Notes: generated by a model not told the origin, from the letters alone. Positions 32,147 through 41,276 are shown, counted from the stretch's first letter. The stretch: DNA of 64,000 nucleotides from Pirellulaceae bacterium (GCA_019636385.1 JAHBXT010000003.1:248001-312000); one strand, 5' to 3'. Numbers and translations are program-made.

Positions 32147-32728
32147 ATGACATTCACGATCGACATGCCCGAAACACTCGGCGGTTCAACCATGCTGGAC
32201 GTAGCCGGTAAATTTCATGTGGTCATCAGGGACGTAGAAGAAAATCCGCTCATCGGCCAGAATCCATTTCGTGGATTCTGCGCTGAAATTGAGGTCATCG
32301 CACCCAGAGAACACGCGGAAAAAACCGCCAAGATCAAATTCGGCAATCCAGACTTGTCTCACAAGGACAAGGGCGAGTTTGCCAAGGCTAAACAAGCCAG
32401 CTTTGCTATCGCTACGGGTGTTGTTGATCTGAGTAAGCTCGGTCAGTCTGTGGACGCTGATCTATCGGCCGCAATCGGCCAACACGTCTTGATTGAAATT
32501 GAGCAGGTCCCATGGAAAGACGATCCGACAAAGCATTCGCCTAATCTGCGGTACGCCAACGTCTTTCACGTCGATGATCCTCGCGCCAAAGAGTACCCGC
32601 GAGACGATGCAGTCTTGAAGTTGGTTGGAGTCAAGCGCCAACCGCCAGAGTACTTTGCCCCATTGATGAAAAAAAAGCAAGTGACGGCGGCCGCCACAGC
32701 CACCGATGACGATTTTGCTGGTCTGTAA
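32147..32728 (+). CDS. SSB-like ssDNA-binding protein (DUF669-type candidate)
   Basis: 193 residues, with a beta-rich core (KFHVVIRDVEENPLIGQNPF, GFCAEIEVIAPREHAEK) and a long acidic C-terminus ending TDDDFAGL. An acidic tail ending with a hydrophobic pair is the usual interaction tail of ssDNA-binding proteins. It lies between an annealing-protein candidate and recombination genes. The start MTFTIDMPETLGG has AGGTAG upstream. Exact family (DUF669) is recalled from similar phage genes, not from a motif match. Confidence 0.6.
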   Translation: MTFTIDMPETLGGSTMLDVAGKFHVVIRDVEENPLIGQNPFRGFCAEIEVIAPREHAEKTAKIKFGNPDLSHKDKGEFAKAKQASFAIATGVVDLSKLGQSVDADLSAAIGQHVLIEIEQVPWKDDPTKHSPNLRYANVFHVDDPRAKEYPRDDAVLKLVGVKRQPPEYFAPLMKKKQVTAAATATDDDFAGL

Positions 32729-32901
32729 TGATTCGGAACGTGATCGCTGTTGTGTCTGGGCTTACCGCAGCGATCTGGCAATCGGTTCCAGGCGGGCGCC
32801 GCAAGGTGCGAGGATTCAATTTCCTCAACCGATTTTTTAGCCTCCATCATGCTGATGGCAGACGTGTCAAGTTCAATCAGCGTCACTACCTGGAGTTATT
32901 G

Positions 32902-33204
32902 ATGGCAACAATGCGAGAAAACAGCAAGGCTATCTGGAATGGCGATGGCACCTTTAACTCAATCAACGCTGGCAGCCTTCAGCGAATTGCAGATGCAACA
33001 GAGCTAATGGCCAAGAATTGGCAGCGTCTGCAACAAGACATCGACTATTACAAAGATCTGTCTCGAAAATTGACATTGGAACGTGACTCGTTAAAGAGAA
33101 GCTTGACAGGCCATCGAAGTGCAATTTCTCGTCTAAAGAAAAAGCTGGCAGCATTGTCCGAACTTCCCAATCCAGATACGCCCAAGTCGGAACTGCCAGA
33201 ATAG
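32902..33204 (+). CDS. Coiled-coil phage protein
   Basis: 100 residues from ATG 32902 (MATMRENSKAIWNGDG) with GGAG 7 bases upstream. A frame starting at 32728, directly overlapping the SSB-like gene stop, would add 58 residues (MIRNVIAVVSGLTAAIW) but lacks a good ribosome binding site. The protein is a long helix (LQRIADATELMAKNWQRLQQDI) with a basic continuation (LTLERDSLKRSLTGHRSAIS). Function unknown. Confidence 0.55.
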   Translation: MATMRENSKAIWNGDGTFNSINAGSLQRIADATELMAKNWQRLQQDIDYYKDLSRKLTLERDSLKRSLTGHRSAISRLKKKLAALSELPNPDTPKSELPE

Positions 33205-33522
33205 CCATGACCCGAAATCACGAAATCTCGGAAGTCACTCAAGCAATTGGCTTAATACAAGAATTCATTGCATAACAAACGAATACCTAAAGAGAGAGAA
33301 AGGCTTTGAGAGCGTGCAAGGTTTGCTTCCTGGGGCTAGGAGTAGTGCGAAACCCAGGTCATAAGTCGCAAGTGATTTCGCGGCAGACGGCACCGATCAC
33401 TACCAGCACGAACAAAGCAAATGAAGGGGTGACGAACCGCAGCCCTACCAGGATCACGAGCGGTTCATTTTTTAGATCGTCGGCACAGGCAGTGCATAGG
33501 CAACCCACAAAACGAAATCACC
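33205..33522. other. 318-base non-coding stretch
   Basis: No convincing gene on either strand. It contains weak inverted repeats: CCTGGG at 33329-33334 with CCCAGG at 33353-33358, and GGTTT at 33320-33324 with AAACC at 33350-33354. The region starts with a purine-rich AGAGAGAGAAAGG tract. It could carry a regulatory leader or small RNA, but there is no positive evidence. Confidence 0.4.
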
Positions 33523-33993
33523 ATGGCGAAACGAAAAAGACTAACACTGACTGAAAAAATAAATGCACTTGAGCTTCAAGCGTCAAGCCTTACTCGTCAG
33601 ATTGAATCACTGAAGCATAAGGCAGAAGCTACTGACAGAATTGTCGAGTACATTTCTCTAGTGTACGGCATTCATCCGCGCAACATTGCGACTGTTGAAT
33701 TTGTGCAAATGCTCGTAGCTACACACTCAGAACTAAAGAAGGCAATCCGAACCTATTCTCAATCCGCAACAGCAAGAATGCACGAACTTAAGTTTACAAA
33801 TGACTTTTTAATGTTTCTCGCGTCGTGCATCAAAACTGACGGGCAGGAAGACAGGCCATTTGGAGCAAGGTTCATGCTTAAGAGAATCGCCAACAAATTC
33901 CAGGCAATGTACATCCGGGAGTCTTCCATTTGCTCATGGGAAATCACCGACCCAATGGAAAAACATGTTGATCATCTGAGGAATTCACAGTGA
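33523..33993 (+). CDS. Hypothetical phage protein with N-terminal coiled coil
   Basis: 156 residues. Basic start (MAKRKRLTLTEKINALELQ) followed by a coiled coil to about residue 35, then helical segments (ISLVYGIHPRNIATVEFVQML). It ends where the RecD2 gene starts (ATG overlap region). No recognised family. Confidence 0.55.
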   Translation: MAKRKRLTLTEKINALELQASSLTRQIESLKHKAEATDRIVEYISLVYGIHPRNIATVEFVQMLVATHSELKKAIRTYSQSATARMHELKFTNDFLMFLASCIKTDGQEDRPFGARFMLKRIANKFQAMYIRESSICSWEITDPMEKHVDHLRNSQ

Positions 33994-36452
33994 CCAACAC
34001 ACTCGAAATCATTGCAACCTACCGCTCTGAGCGATTCCGCTTCGACAATGCCAATTCGTCAGTCGTGGTCGCTAACGTTCAACTAGCTCCGCAATCGCGA
34101 GAGATCGCCAAAGTTGTAGGAATCGATGATTCGTACATCGCGATCAAAGGCGAAGCTGACGACGGAGAGCTCGAGAAAGGGATTACCTATCGTTTTTTGG
34201 GCCACTGGAAGGATTACCACAATCGACGATACGGGACCGTTGAAAAGCAGTTCTGCTTTAATTCTTTCGTCCAGCACGTTGCCCATGACCGGAAATCGTT
34301 AATCGAGTATCTGTCTCACGCTGGCAAGGATAATGGCGTTGGGCCACGAAAGGCCGCTATGCTGGTTGACCAATTCGGCATTGATGAAGTCTTAGATCGA
34401 TGCCGACAACCCCTGGAGGTTGTTTCCGCGATCGGCGTTAGGCAGGATCAGGCCGAGCGATTTTCAAATTATCTGATCGAGCAGAAAGCCATCGAGTCGG
34501 CACTGCTTGACTTAGATTCACTGCTGGCCGGTAAAGGCTTTCCGAAGTCACTACCACGCAAGCTGATCAAGGAGTTCGGCAATCGTGCTGCGGCCATCAT
34601 CGCCGACGATCCGTTTGCTTTAATGCAGTTTCATGGGGTCGGTTTTAAGAAGGCTGACAACTTGTGGGCGCTACTTGGCAAGCCGCTTGACGACATTCAC
34701 CGACTGGCCATGTGTCTGTGGTATGGCATGGCATCGGATACAACCGGCAGTACTTGGTTCCCGGCCAAATTGGCCGTGCAACGACTGTCGCGTGAGATCG
34801 GCTGTGAAATCGACTTCCGCGCTGCAATCCTTCATGGCAAGGAATTGGCAGCAACTTCCGATCATCATTACGGCGCTATCGCCAGTCTCCGTACGGATTC
34901 TAATCAGCAATTGCGGTCCGATGGTCAAATCATGTGGCTGTCTGAACATCGCAACGATCAACGCGAGCAGGCAATTGTCCGGTCGGTTGTCAGTGCCATC
35001 GCTGAACCGCGCAAACACGCCTTGGCAGTGCATCGCGACGAAGACTGCCAATCTGAGTATTGCCAGGTTGAATCGAGCAGATATTCAATTTGGCCTTACA
35101 CTGGCAGCATAGCTAAAATTTCGGAGCATCAGCGAGAACAATTGTCCGCTGCCATCGGCCAGGACAATTCACAAATCGCCATTCTTACCGGCTCGCCAGG
35201 GACGGGCAAGACGTACGTAGTAGCTCAACTTCTCAAAACGGTCCTTCATTATGGTCGTGTTGGTGCTACCGACATTGTTGTAGGCGCCCCAACCGGCAAG
35301 GCTGCTGTTAGGTTAACTGAAGCTTTCCAGCAAGCTGGCCTACCAATTGTTGCCAGGACATGGCACTCACACCTGTTCGGACTGAAGGACAATGCCAAGC
35401 TGCCTTGTAAATTGATGATTTCGGACGAATCGTCAATGAACGATTTGGAATTGATGGCTCGCGTTTTCTCGGCTCGGCCAAATGGTGCTCATACTCTCTT
35501 GGTTGGCGACCCGTATCAATTACCGCCAGTGGGTGTTGGTGCTCCGTTTCGCGATTTGATCCATTCTGAGTCGATCGCCTCTGGTCACCTGACTCAGATT
35601 GAGCGCAATGGCGGCGAGATCGTCGAAATCTGCGCGCGAATCCGCGACGGCCATCGTTGGGGCGACCTGCTTAATGTCGGCAACGTGCTTTGCCATTCTG
35701 CGGCCAATCCCGACATGCAGATCGAACACTTGGAAACCCTGGTTCGCCAACATGACAAATGGTCTGCCCAAGTACTTGTGCCTGTCAACGAAAAAAGCCC
35801 GGTCTGTCGAGCAATCCTGAACCAGCGACTTCAGCGGCTACTGAACTCGGATGGCGAACCGGTGCGTGGCACAAAATTCCGCGTTGGCGACAAGATAGTT
35901 TGCACAAAAAACGGCTGGTACCAAGTCAGCGGCCAGCTCAGCCAGCAAATTGACCAGGCCGACATCAGCGATCGCGGTGAAGTCAGAATTGCTAACGGTG
36001 AATTGGCTGAAATTGTTAATTTTCATCCGCGAGGATTCGTAGCACGATTGGAGTCGCCGCAACGATTTATCGTCGTCACGGTGGGAAAGGATTCCGGCAA
36101 GGATGCCGCCACGGATGGCGAAGAATCGACCGATTCGCCTGACACGTCCGATTCACTATCCCCTGGCGGCATCAAGTGGGACTTGGGATACGCTCTCAGC
36201 TGCCACAAGGCTCAGGGAAGTGAATTCTCGTTCGTGTACATCATGATCGACGAATATCCAGGCGCTAGAACCATCTGTGATGCCAGTTGGGTCATGACTG
36301 CCATTAGTCGAGCCAAACAGCAGTGTCACTTAATTGGCAATGCCGAAACCGCTCAGCGCTGGTGTCGAACCTGGAAGATTGGCGAGCGAAAAACATTCCT
36401 CAAGGAGCGCATAGTTGAAGCACTGATTAGTAATCAATTAGAAGCTATATGA
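33990..36452 (+). CDS. RecD2-family DNA helicase
   Basis: 820 residues. Superfamily 1B 5'-3' helicase. Motifs: Walker A region TGSPGTGKTYV (about residues 399-408), GAPTGKAAVRLTEA (motif Ia), DESSMNDLELM (Walker B), LVGDPYQLPPVGVG (motif III), and C-terminal SCHKAQGSEFSFVYIM with TAISRAKQQCHLIG (motifs V and VI). The N-terminal region carries a helix-hairpin-helix-like domain (LSHAGKDNGVGPRKAAMLVDQ), as in RecD2. Likely used in phage replication or recombination together with the exonuclease and annealing-protein candidate nearby. Its end slightly overlaps the next gene. Confidence 0.85.
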   Translation: MTNTLEIIATYRSERFRFDNANSSVVVANVQLAPQSREIAKVVGIDDSYIAIKGEADDGELEKGITYRFLGHWKDYHNRRYGTVEKQFCFNSFVQHVAHDRKSLIEYLSHAGKDNGVGPRKAAMLVDQFGIDEVLDRCRQPLEVVSAIGVRQDQAERFSNYLIEQKAIESALLDLDSLLAGKGFPKSLPRKLIKEFGNRAAAIIADDPFALMQFHGVGFKKADNLWALLGKPLDDIHRLAMCLWYGMASDTTGSTWFPAKLAVQRLSREIGCEIDFRAAILHGKELAATSDHHYGAIASLRTDSNQQLRSDGQIMWLSEHRNDQREQAIVRSVVSAIAEPRKHALAVHRDEDCQSEYCQVESSRYSIWPYTGSIAKISEHQREQLSAAIGQDNSQIAILTGSPGTGKTYVVAQLLKTVLHYGRVGATDIVVGAPTGKAAVRLTEAFQQAGLPIVARTWHSHLFGLKDNAKLPCKLMISDESSMNDLELMARVFSARPNGAHTLLVGDPYQLPPVGVGAPFRDLIHSESIASGHLTQIERNGGEIVEICARIRDGHRWGDLLNVGNVLCHSAANPDMQIEHLETLVRQHDKWSAQVLVPVNEKSPVCRAILNQRLQRLLNSDGEPVRGTKFRVGDKIVCTKNGWYQVSGQLSQQIDQADISDRGEVRIANGELAEIVNFHPRGFVARLESPQRFIVVTVGKDSGKDAATDGEESTDSPDTSDSLSPGGIKWDLGYALSCHKAQGSEFSFVYIMIDEYPGARTICDASWVMTAISRAKQQCHLIGNAETAQRWCRTWKIGERKTFLKERIVEALISNQLEAI

Positions 36453-36482
36453 CGTTTGAAATTGGAACCGACGATTTGAGGT

Positions 36483-36824
36483 TTGATTGTGGTCTCAGCA
36501 TTAGTAGGGCATCTAGTTGGCGATTACCTCGCCCAAAACGATTGGATGGCGTTGAACAAAAAGAAGTCAACGCTGCATTGTGCAGTTCACTGTGCGATCT
36601 GGACGGTGTGCGTCGTCCTTTTCGCGTGGTGGCCGCTGTGGACAGCGATTCCGTTGTTCGTGACGCATTTTATTCAGGACAGAACGCAGATAATCAATTG
36701 GTGGATGGACTTCGTTGGGCAGAAGCAGTTTCGCACGGGGATTTGCGCCCCATGGTCAATCATCGTGGTAGATAACGTTTGGCACATCGTCACGATTTGG
36801 GCCGTGTGGCTTATCGTCCGTTGA
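36483..36824 (+). CDS. DUF3307 membrane protein
   Basis: 113 residues. The start MIVVSALVGHLVGDYLAQND and NKKKSTLHCAVHCAIW match DUF3307, a small multipass membrane family frequent in phage and bacterial genomes. At least three hydrophobic segments are visible, including FAWWPLWTAIPLFVTHFI and IIVVDNVWHIVTIWAVWLIV. The start codon is TTG at 36483, with GTG at 36489 as the alternative. A second frame in the same region is a shadow of this one. Confidence 0.65.
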   Translation: MIVVSALVGHLVGDYLAQNDWMALNKKKSTLHCAVHCAIWTVCVVLFAWWPLWTAIPLFVTHFIQDRTQIINWWMDFVGQKQFRTGICAPWSIIVVDNVWHIVTIWAVWLIVR

Positions 36825-36879
36825 GCCCTAATGTTTACCGGGCACGAACGATAGATTTCAACCTTTAGGAAAAACGTAA

Positions 36880-37212
36880 ATGAGTGCTCCGGTTCACGCC
36901 GTTGTTCTACCGCCACGCATTAAGTTGCATTTCGACCCCAATTACAGCACGTTCGGTTATTGGTGGAAAGAGATCGCATTCGTTCCGGCGGAAGGCACAG
37001 GCGTCATTCCTTTTGAGGAAGCAGAAGGGCTTGCTTGGTGTTGGGATCACGACACGGTGAAGGTGTGGTACTCAACGTATTTTGCACAGCGAAACTTGGT
37101 TTGCGTTCAAACGAAAGTCGAAGGCGACTGGGATTTCATTCCACCAGATGGATTCGACGACGCGATGAGAAAGGCGGGATGGAATCGCGACGACACGATG
37201 GCGTGGGAGTAG
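36880..37212 (+). CDS. Hypothetical phage protein
   Basis: 110 residues, beta-rich and aromatic (FGYWWKEIAF, GLAWCWDHDTVKVW), with a C-terminal acidic/aromatic stretch. An AGGAAAAACGTAA ribosome binding site precedes the ATG. No family recognised. Confidence 0.6.
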   Translation: MSAPVHAVVLPPRIKLHFDPNYSTFGYWWKEIAFVPAEGTGVIPFEEAEGLAWCWDHDTVKVWYSTYFAQRNLVCVQTKVEGDWDFIPPDGFDDAMRKAGWNRDDTMAWE

Positions 37213-37327
37213 GTCGGTAGAACGGCGGCAATCACGGGGCCGCGACCGTGAAAGCCAGCCATAAGAAAAAGACGTTATCGCGGCTCCAGTGCATTGTTTT
37301 GTTCGTCGTTTTTTTAAGGGTTTAGAC

Positions 37328-37480
37328 ATGGCAAGTTTGAATTGCAAGAAGTGTGGAACGATTCATCCAGTTTGTGACAATTTTGTGAAACCGTTAACTT
37401 GGATTGGCTCGTTACTTTCGCGAATTCGCGGAAACGATTTTAGGACCTGTCGAATCGCAAGTATTAGTCATGTCAGATGA
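37328..37480 (+). CDS. Small phage protein with CxxC motif
   Basis: 50 residues: MASLNCKKCGTIHPVCDNF, carrying a CKKC pair and further Cys residues, a possible zinc knuckle. It ends inside the start of the DUF3820-like gene. No recognised family. Confidence 0.45.
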   Translation: MASLNCKKCGTIHPVCDNFVKPLTWIGSLLSRIRGNDFRTCRIASISHVR

Positions 37481-37649
37481 AGAAGCCAGAGAATTTGAGA
37501 AAACAGGGATACCGTTCGGGGCGCACAAAGGCAAACAATTCAAAGACGTACCGATTGAATACCTATGCTGGCTCGCTGATTCGACGCTCAAGCTCCAATC
37601 ATACCTTCGATCGCCAATTGGCGAAAAACGAAAGGAATCTGAATCATAA
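37470..37649 (+). CDS. DUF3820-like small protein
   Basis: 59 residues from ATG 37470 (MSDEEAREFEKTG), chosen because the longer frame start lies in the previous gene. GIPFGAHKGKQFKDVPIEYL followed by CWLAD matches the DUF3820 pattern (PFGxHKGKxLxDVPxxYLxWL) also found at the C-terminus of exodeoxyribonuclease X-like proteins. Its stop abuts the start of the ERCC4 nuclease gene, a likely functional link to DNA processing. Confidence 0.65.
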   Translation: MSDEEAREFEKTGIPFGAHKGKQFKDVPIEYLCWLADSTLKLQSYLRSPIGEKRKESES

Positions 37650-38410
37650 TGTTCAACCAACTAGCCTCTCTACTAAACATCCATCGACCAAGTGACTGGA
37701 CTCGCGTCACACCTGAGCAAGTCTTATCACAGCCGCGCACCGGCGATCGAACTCTACTCAGCTTGCGAACTTGGCTGGCCAAACAAAATCTGAGTCTATT
37801 GGGAGATCTGCCGCCAGAGTATTGGCTATCGCAGTCTGCCGGAAAGTCTGTTGTCAGCCCCTTTACAATACTGATTGACACCGGCGAACAACACCCGTTC
37901 ACCTTCTCAAATCTCCAGGCCGGTGCCGCTCAAGATTACAGACCGATCGTAGTGCGCAGTCACCGCCAGGCATTAGGCGTCTCTCGTGGCGATTACTCGA
38001 TCGACGGTTTCACTGGGCAGATTCACATCGAGCGCAAGTCAATGGAAGACGCCCACAGCACTATGCTGGGCTGGGGTGATCGTCGGGAGCGTTTCGAGGC
38101 CACGTTGTCATTCCTCAATCAAATCGACTTTGGTGCCGTCGTCGTCGAATGCACTCTCGGCACACTGCTGTCTGGCGCTCCAGAACACGGGAAGCGATCG
38201 AAAGTAGAAAACCGGCGAGCCCTCAATTCAACCTACCTGTCTTGGATCATGAAATTCAGCTCAGTCCATTGGCTGTTTTGCGATACGCGCGGATTGGCTG
38301 AAACAGAAACGTACCGGTTGCTTGAAAAATTCTACGCTCACAAACTTCGCCAGCGCAAGGCGGCCGCTACCAAATCCAAAACCTTCCAATCCGACCTGTC
38401 TCTAGTCTAA
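37649..38410 (+). CDS. ERCC4-domain (XPF-like) nuclease
   Basis: 253 residues. The nuclease core is visible at residues 73-135: ILIDTGEQHPF, SRGDYSIDGF (D115), and HIERKSMED (E128, K130), the GDxxxxxERKxxxD signature of the ERCC4 family, which cleaves branched or flap DNA. No helix-hairpin-helix domain is attached, but the next gene encodes a HhH-containing protein that may supply it. The start codon overlaps the DUF3820-like stop. A role in recombination intermediates is inferred. Confidence 0.8.
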   Translation: MFNQLASLLNIHRPSDWTRVTPEQVLSQPRTGDRTLLSLRTWLAKQNLSLLGDLPPEYWLSQSAGKSVVSPFTILIDTGEQHPFTFSNLQAGAAQDYRPIVVRSHRQALGVSRGDYSIDGFTGQIHIERKSMEDAHSTMLGWGDRRERFEATLSFLNQIDFGAVVVECTLGTLLSGAPEHGKRSKVENRRALNSTYLSWIMKFSSVHWLFCDTRGLAETETYRLLEKFYAHKLRQRKAAATKSKTFQSDLSLV

Positions 38411-38422
38411 GGAACCTCAGAA

Positions 38423-39625
38423 ATGACCATCATCGACACTTCGTCAATTGCCTCGTCCTCAGTCGTTACTCCCGTAGTGGCCGCCGCAACAAATGTTTCA
38501 CCTGAACAGCCGCATGAATCCACAGCTCCCCATACTACAGACGTCTGTAGTGATGTCACAACTGGCACAACTACCCTGGTCGGTGTCACTGCCGATGAGT
38601 TTGGCTTGTTGCAGTCGCTCTACGAATCCTACGTCAGATTCTTGACCGCTTCCAAGCAGCAATTGCAAGCCTCCAAGTCACTGGCCGAAGCGCAGACTCA
38701 GTACGACTCCTGCCAAGACGAAACTCGTGGCGCGAAGGAAGCCTTTGAGGCCATTCTGAAAACGCTCCCCGAAGAGCTGGTTCGCATTCGCAATCCTGAA
38801 ATCAAAGACATCATCGAATCTGTTTCCGTAAACGCACTTGCTCATGGCGATGCAACTACGCTCGCGCAGAGCGATATTTCCACCCAGCCAACATCCGAAA
38901 AATACCCCTACGACCAGTGGAAGTCGCTTCCAACGCAAAAACTGGTCGATGCTGGAGTCGCCGGTCTCGGGAAAAAGAAGGCCGATATTCTTGTTGAAAA
39001 ATATCCAACCCTCGGCGATCTGGAATCACTCCAGGCCAGCGCTGTCGAGGCTCGTGTTCATTGGTCAAAGCTCCTGCCGAAGGGATTCGGCGAAAACGTA
39101 GCCGATGCCATTTTTGACGCTATGAGTAGCCTTCAGCAGCTACCAGGCAGCCTTTCGCGAAATGTTGATTCGTCTCGCGATCCACATGCCTCAATCCAGC
39201 CACCGATCCCCGAAACCGACGACGAATCAGAATCCTATCCTAGCGACCAGCTCGACGAAGACCAACCCGCTTTGGCCAGCCTAGATGTTAGCGACAACGA
39301 CGAAGACTCGCTTCAGTATGAGGACTATGAACCCGACAGCCAGGCTGGCGGCAACGAGCTACAGGACACAGTCGTCGATCCCACCCTTGGCGGTGCTGAC
39401 TGGCTGCAAAACCTCTACGTGAAGATCAGTGCTTCACCAGAGGATCAAAAAACCATTTGGGGCCTTAACGCCCATAGCAAGAATAGCTCACAGTGGAACC
39501 AAGGTTACAAAGCGCAAGAGAACGGCTTCGAGGTTGAAGACTGTCCTTACGAATCCTCCCACCAGGCAGAAGCGACAGAATGGATTCGTGGCTGGATTGC
39601 CGCTTTGATGAACATGGACCTCTAG
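38423..39625 (+). CDS. HhH protein with C-terminal RMF-like (ribosome modulation factor) domain
   Basis: 400 residues. The N-terminus is Ser/Thr/Val-rich, then a helical region (YESYVRFLTASKQQLQASKS). Near residues 165-215 is a helix-hairpin-helix-like stretch (KLVDAGVAGLGKKKADILVEK). An acidic low-complexity linker follows. The last 40 residues, WNQGYKAQENGFEVEDCPY then EATEWIRGWIAAL, match the RMF/CrpP pattern, a small domain that in E. coli binds and hibernates ribosomes. A ribosome- or nucleic-acid-associated role is therefore plausible. It follows the ERCC4 gene and may pair with it. Confidence 0.65.
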   Translation: MTIIDTSSIASSSVVTPVVAAATNVSPEQPHESTAPHTTDVCSDVTTGTTTLVGVTADEFGLLQSLYESYVRFLTASKQQLQASKSLAEAQTQYDSCQDETRGAKEAFEAILKTLPEELVRIRNPEIKDIIESVSVNALAHGDATTLAQSDISTQPTSEKYPYDQWKSLPTQKLVDAGVAGLGKKKADILVEKYPTLGDLESLQASAVEARVHWSKLLPKGFGENVADAIFDAMSSLQQLPGSLSRNVDSSRDPHASIQPPIPETDDESESYPSDQLDEDQPALASLDVSDNDEDSLQYEDYEPDSQAGGNELQDTVVDPTLGGADWLQNLYVKISASPEDQKTIWGLNAHSKNSSQWNQGYKAQENGFEVEDCPYESSHQAEATEWIRGWIAALMNMDL

Positions 39626-39627
39626 CA

Positions 39628-39930
39628 ATGACACGAAAAACCAGAAAGCCTCCCAGCGAGTATTTGACGCCAGCCGAAGTTGCCATTCAGTTGCGAGTCA
39701 CGGCGCAGACCGTTCGCTCTATGTGCGATCGCGGAGAGTTGAACCCGCATATCACAATTGGCGTTCCTGGTGGGCGCACCACCTACCGCATACACCGCCA
39801 GGCGATTGATCGGCTCGTTCACGACTCGCCCCTTGACATCCAGTTAGACCCTGCGCCTCTGCCGCTTGCCAGTGCGGACGATGATCAGGAATACATCAGA
39901 AATTGGGGCAAGTCCAATACTGTGACTTGA
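39628..39930 (+). CDS. Excisionase-like helix-turn-helix protein
   Basis: 100 residues from ATG 39628 (MTRKTRKPPSEYLTPAEVAI). The pattern YLTPAEVAIQLRVTAQTVRSM is an HTH_17/MerR-type N-terminal DNA-binding motif seen in phage excisionases and small regulators, followed by GRTTYRIHRQAIDRLV. It ends with a polar tail. Excisionase or transcriptional regulator are both possible; no integrase lies next to it. Confidence 0.6.
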   Translation: MTRKTRKPPSEYLTPAEVAIQLRVTAQTVRSMCDRGELNPHITIGVPGGRTTYRIHRQAIDRLVHDSPLDIQLDPAPLPLASADDDQEYIRNWGKSNTVT

Positions 39931-39958
39931 AGAATTGCAACCAGAAAGTAAGGTCACG

Positions 39959-40168
39959 ATGTACTACATAGTATTCACAGCCGCAGTTGCACTTACGGTG
40001 TTTTTGGTGATTTCCCTCCGGGCCTGCTGGGACGGCATGTCCCTGCTAGACGCAGTATTGATTGGTCTTGGCTTTAGCGCGTTGTACGCAGTCTTGTGGC
40101 CCATCATCGGAGCCTTAGCCATTGTGTCGGCATACGTCAATTTAACTTCAAGCGATCCAAGCAAATGA
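39959..40168 (+). CDS. Small two-pass membrane protein
   Basis: 69 residues from ATG 39959 (MYYIVFTAAVALTVFLVISL). A second hydrophobic segment (LIGLGFSALYAVLWPIIGALAI) forms a hairpin. The stop TGA overlaps the start of the Dam-type methylase gene (ATGA). Role unknown. Confidence 0.55.
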   Translation: MYYIVFTAAVALTVFLVISLRACWDGMSLLDAVLIGLGFSALYAVLWPIIGALAIVSAYVNLTSSDPSK

Positions 40169-40989
40169 GTACATCAGCGCTCAAGACAAAATCGGCACTG
40201 TCCTACTTTGGAAGCGACAGCGAAGTAGCCCAGTCGCTGGCAGCAATGCTCGACCATTGTAGTCATGTCACTATTCCGTTTGTTGGTGGTGCGTCGATCC
40301 TTCCGCATCTCAAGGCAAGAGCGATCGTTGCCAACGACAAGAACGATCTCGCAATCAATTTCTACCGAGTGATGAGCAACACGGAATGGCCGCGAGACCG
40401 ATTGATTGCCATGTGCGAATCAACGCTGAGTCACCCAAGCGAAATCACAGAAGCGGCTCGCATTTTAGCAACGCCAAACGTCGCCGCGCTGCCGAAAGCG
40501 TGGGCGTATTGGGCACAATGCTGGATCGGGCGCAAGGGAAAGGGAGGAACTGATTCACCCGCCACAATGCCAAGCGTTCGCAGAACAGCAAGCGGCGGAA
40601 CCAACGCAAGCCGCATTCGTGCAGCGGCAAGCGATTTACACCAGTGGGCAAAGCAGTTTGAGCGATGTGAATGGGAATCGGTTTGTTTCCGCAAGCTTCT
40701 ACCGAAGGTAGCGGATAACCGCGAATGCGGTGTGTATTGCGATCCTCCGTGGGTTGGCGCTGGCGATGCGTATTTGCACACATTCAGCGAACAGGATCAC
40801 ATTGATTTGGCGAATTGTCTTTCGAGGTTTGAAGCCGCAACCGTCGTTGTTCGATACGGCGATCATCCATTGATTCGTCGCTACTACAGCGAAATGGGCT
40901 GGAGCATTATCCAGGCCGAGAGTCGCGATCAATGCAACGCAGTCAAGGGTGAAATCTGGATTACCAATCAACTTATTGTGGAGCAATGA
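40165..40989 (+). CDS. Dam-type (D12) DNA adenine methyltransferase
   Basis: 274 residues from the ATG at 40165, which overlaps the preceding stop; a longer frame from 40096 is not favoured. AdoMet-binding motif FVGGAS (residues 39-44) and catalytic DPPW (193-196, in VYCDPPWVGAG) identify an N6-adenine methylase of the D12 family; usual family tetrapeptide is DPPY, so DPPW is a common phage variant. Likely protects phage DNA from host restriction or marks it. It ends two bases into the next gene. Confidence 0.8.
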   Translation: MSTSALKTKSALSYFGSDSEVAQSLAAMLDHCSHVTIPFVGGASILPHLKARAIVANDKNDLAINFYRVMSNTEWPRDRLIAMCESTLSHPSEITEAARILATPNVAALPKAWAYWAQCWIGRKGKGGTDSPATMPSVRRTASGGTNASRIRAAASDLHQWAKQFERCEWESVCFRKLLPKVADNRECGVYCDPPWVGAGDAYLHTFSEQDHIDLANCLSRFEAATVVVRYGDHPLIRRYYSEMGWSIIQAESRDQCNAVKGEIWITNQLIVEQ

Positions 40990-41276
40990 TGATTGTTGTT
41001 AAAGTCGAGCTTCATTCGGCGCGAGACGGATCAATCAGAGAGCTTGGTCGCATGACCATTGCGAACGACAAGTCTGGCAGTTGTAGCGAAGGCAACTACT
41101 ACGGAACACTGAAAGCCGAATATGGCACACGAGGTTTTCGGCGGACAAATTTCCGTCGACAAGACTGTTCCGTTTGGACCCTGATTGGCTCGATTTTGTC
41201 AAAGCTTGGACACGCAAAAGGTGCCAAAGAAGTCACCGAGATCAAATCGAGAGAAGACGTGACTGAGTTGTTTTAG
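40986..41276 (+). CDS. Hypothetical phage protein
   Basis: 96 residues, beginning with two ATG codons (MMIVVKVELHSARDGSIREL). MTIANDKSGS and NYYGTL form a pattern I have seen in unclassified phage proteins. Overlaps the methylase gene end. No known function. Confidence 0.55.
   Translation: MMIVVKVELHSARDGSIRELGRMTIANDKSGSCSEGNYYGTLKAEYGTRGFRRTNFRRQDCSVWTLIGSILSKLGHAKGAKEVTEIKSREDVTELF

Noticed and set aside
32728..32901. N-terminal extension of the 32.9 kb coiled-coil gene
   Set aside because: The ATG at 32728 has no clear ribosome binding site, whereas 32902 has GGAG at good spacing. Not excluded.
33329..33358. Second tRNA-like hairpin in the 33.2-33.5 kb gap
   Set aside because: No T-arm or acceptor stem could be found and the anticodon-like loop is not flanked by matching stems.
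33306..33554. Plus-strand 82-aa frame in the 33.2-33.5 kb gap
   Set aside because: Starts with TTG, lacks a ribosome binding site, and its composition (Thr, Ser, Arg) looks random; it also overlaps the next gene.
36449..36775. 108-aa frame overlapping the DUF3307 gene
   Set aside because: The other frame has the DUF3307 signature and membrane segments, so this one is a shadow.
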